Below the pieces are notes generated by a model that made no database searches, was not told where the DNA came from, and was given only the letters and a program-made list of their open reading frames with translations. Position numbers and translations under genes: made by a program. 32,872 nt of DNA from Saccoglossus kowalevskii (lineage: Eukaryota > Hemichordata > Enteropneusta > Harrimaniidae): positions 94,622 to 127,493 of the forward strand of contig NW_003119934.1 in assembly GCF_000003605.2 (NCBI RefSeq), written 5' to 3'. How positions within the stretch are numbered: the stretch's first letter is position 1; each line of letters opens with the position of its first letter. Positions 32,792 through 32,872 of the stretch are shown piece by piece.

Positions 32792-32872
32792 GTTAGTAGT
32801 GACATTTTATCTAGACACGGTGTCACATCTACCGAGACATGTCTTTTTTGGACCCCGGTGTACACCCTACCT
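32792..32872 (+). other. Start of Arx intron 2
   Basis: GTTAGTAG donor after ACC AG. The frame happens to stay open to the window end, but the residues after FTR ([10 protein letters not shown]...) no longer match a homeodomain, whose next residues should be EELA. So this is intron. Confidence 0.88.

Overview
This is a window of animal nuclear DNA, AT-rich, with spliced genes, GT-AG introns of about 0.1 to 7 kb, many small inverted-repeat transposons and several tandem arrays. No prokaryotic organisation is seen. The two recognisable genes are both on the + strand: an importin-alpha of the KPNA3/KPNA4 class and an Arx-type (aristaless-related) homeobox gene. The proteins point to a bilaterian, and the repeat-rich introns suggest a marine invertebrate. 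I cannot name a phylum from the sequence alone.

Layout. Positions 1-14414 hold the importin-alpha gene without its first coding exon. Nine exons between 4131 and 14414 join in frame to 493 residues plus a stop, covering part of the IBB domain, the whole armadillo array and the acidic C-terminus. The 3' UTR follows, with a poly(A) signal at 15259. Introns 2, 7 and 8 carry copies of one repeat family built from ~160-bp monomers with a conserved ATGGCCG hairpin, all in the same orientation. Intron 7 also holds an unrecognised, frameshifted, coding-like patch.

Positions 15.4-24.9 kb are intergenic and full of mobile-element debris. A long-terminal-inverted-repeat element (16101-17931) has 403-bp arms and an 8-bp target duplication, and its centre is an assembly gap. 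A TTAA-flanked MITE lies at 20305-20431, a near-perfect foldback at 22570-22719, and a MITE with TATAGAGGGCG ends and internal 38-bp repeats at 23245-23504. There is also a 3 x 62-bp tandem array.

From 32155 to 32791 lies an exon encoding the first 31 residues of an Arx homeodomain. It ends at the phase-2 splice position that I recall for human ARX intron 2. A candidate first coding exon at 24894-25068 ends in a phase-1 GTAAGT donor that fits the exon-2 acceptor in frame. If it is correct, a ~42-copy, 54-bp minisatellite (27200-29580), partly organised in a 705-bp higher-order duplication, sits inside arx intron 1. The two genes have no evident functional relationship beyond being neighbours. 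The most unusual structures here are the minisatellite, the palindromic element around the gap and the hairpin-bearing intronic repeat. I saw no clear new enzymatic or defence system.
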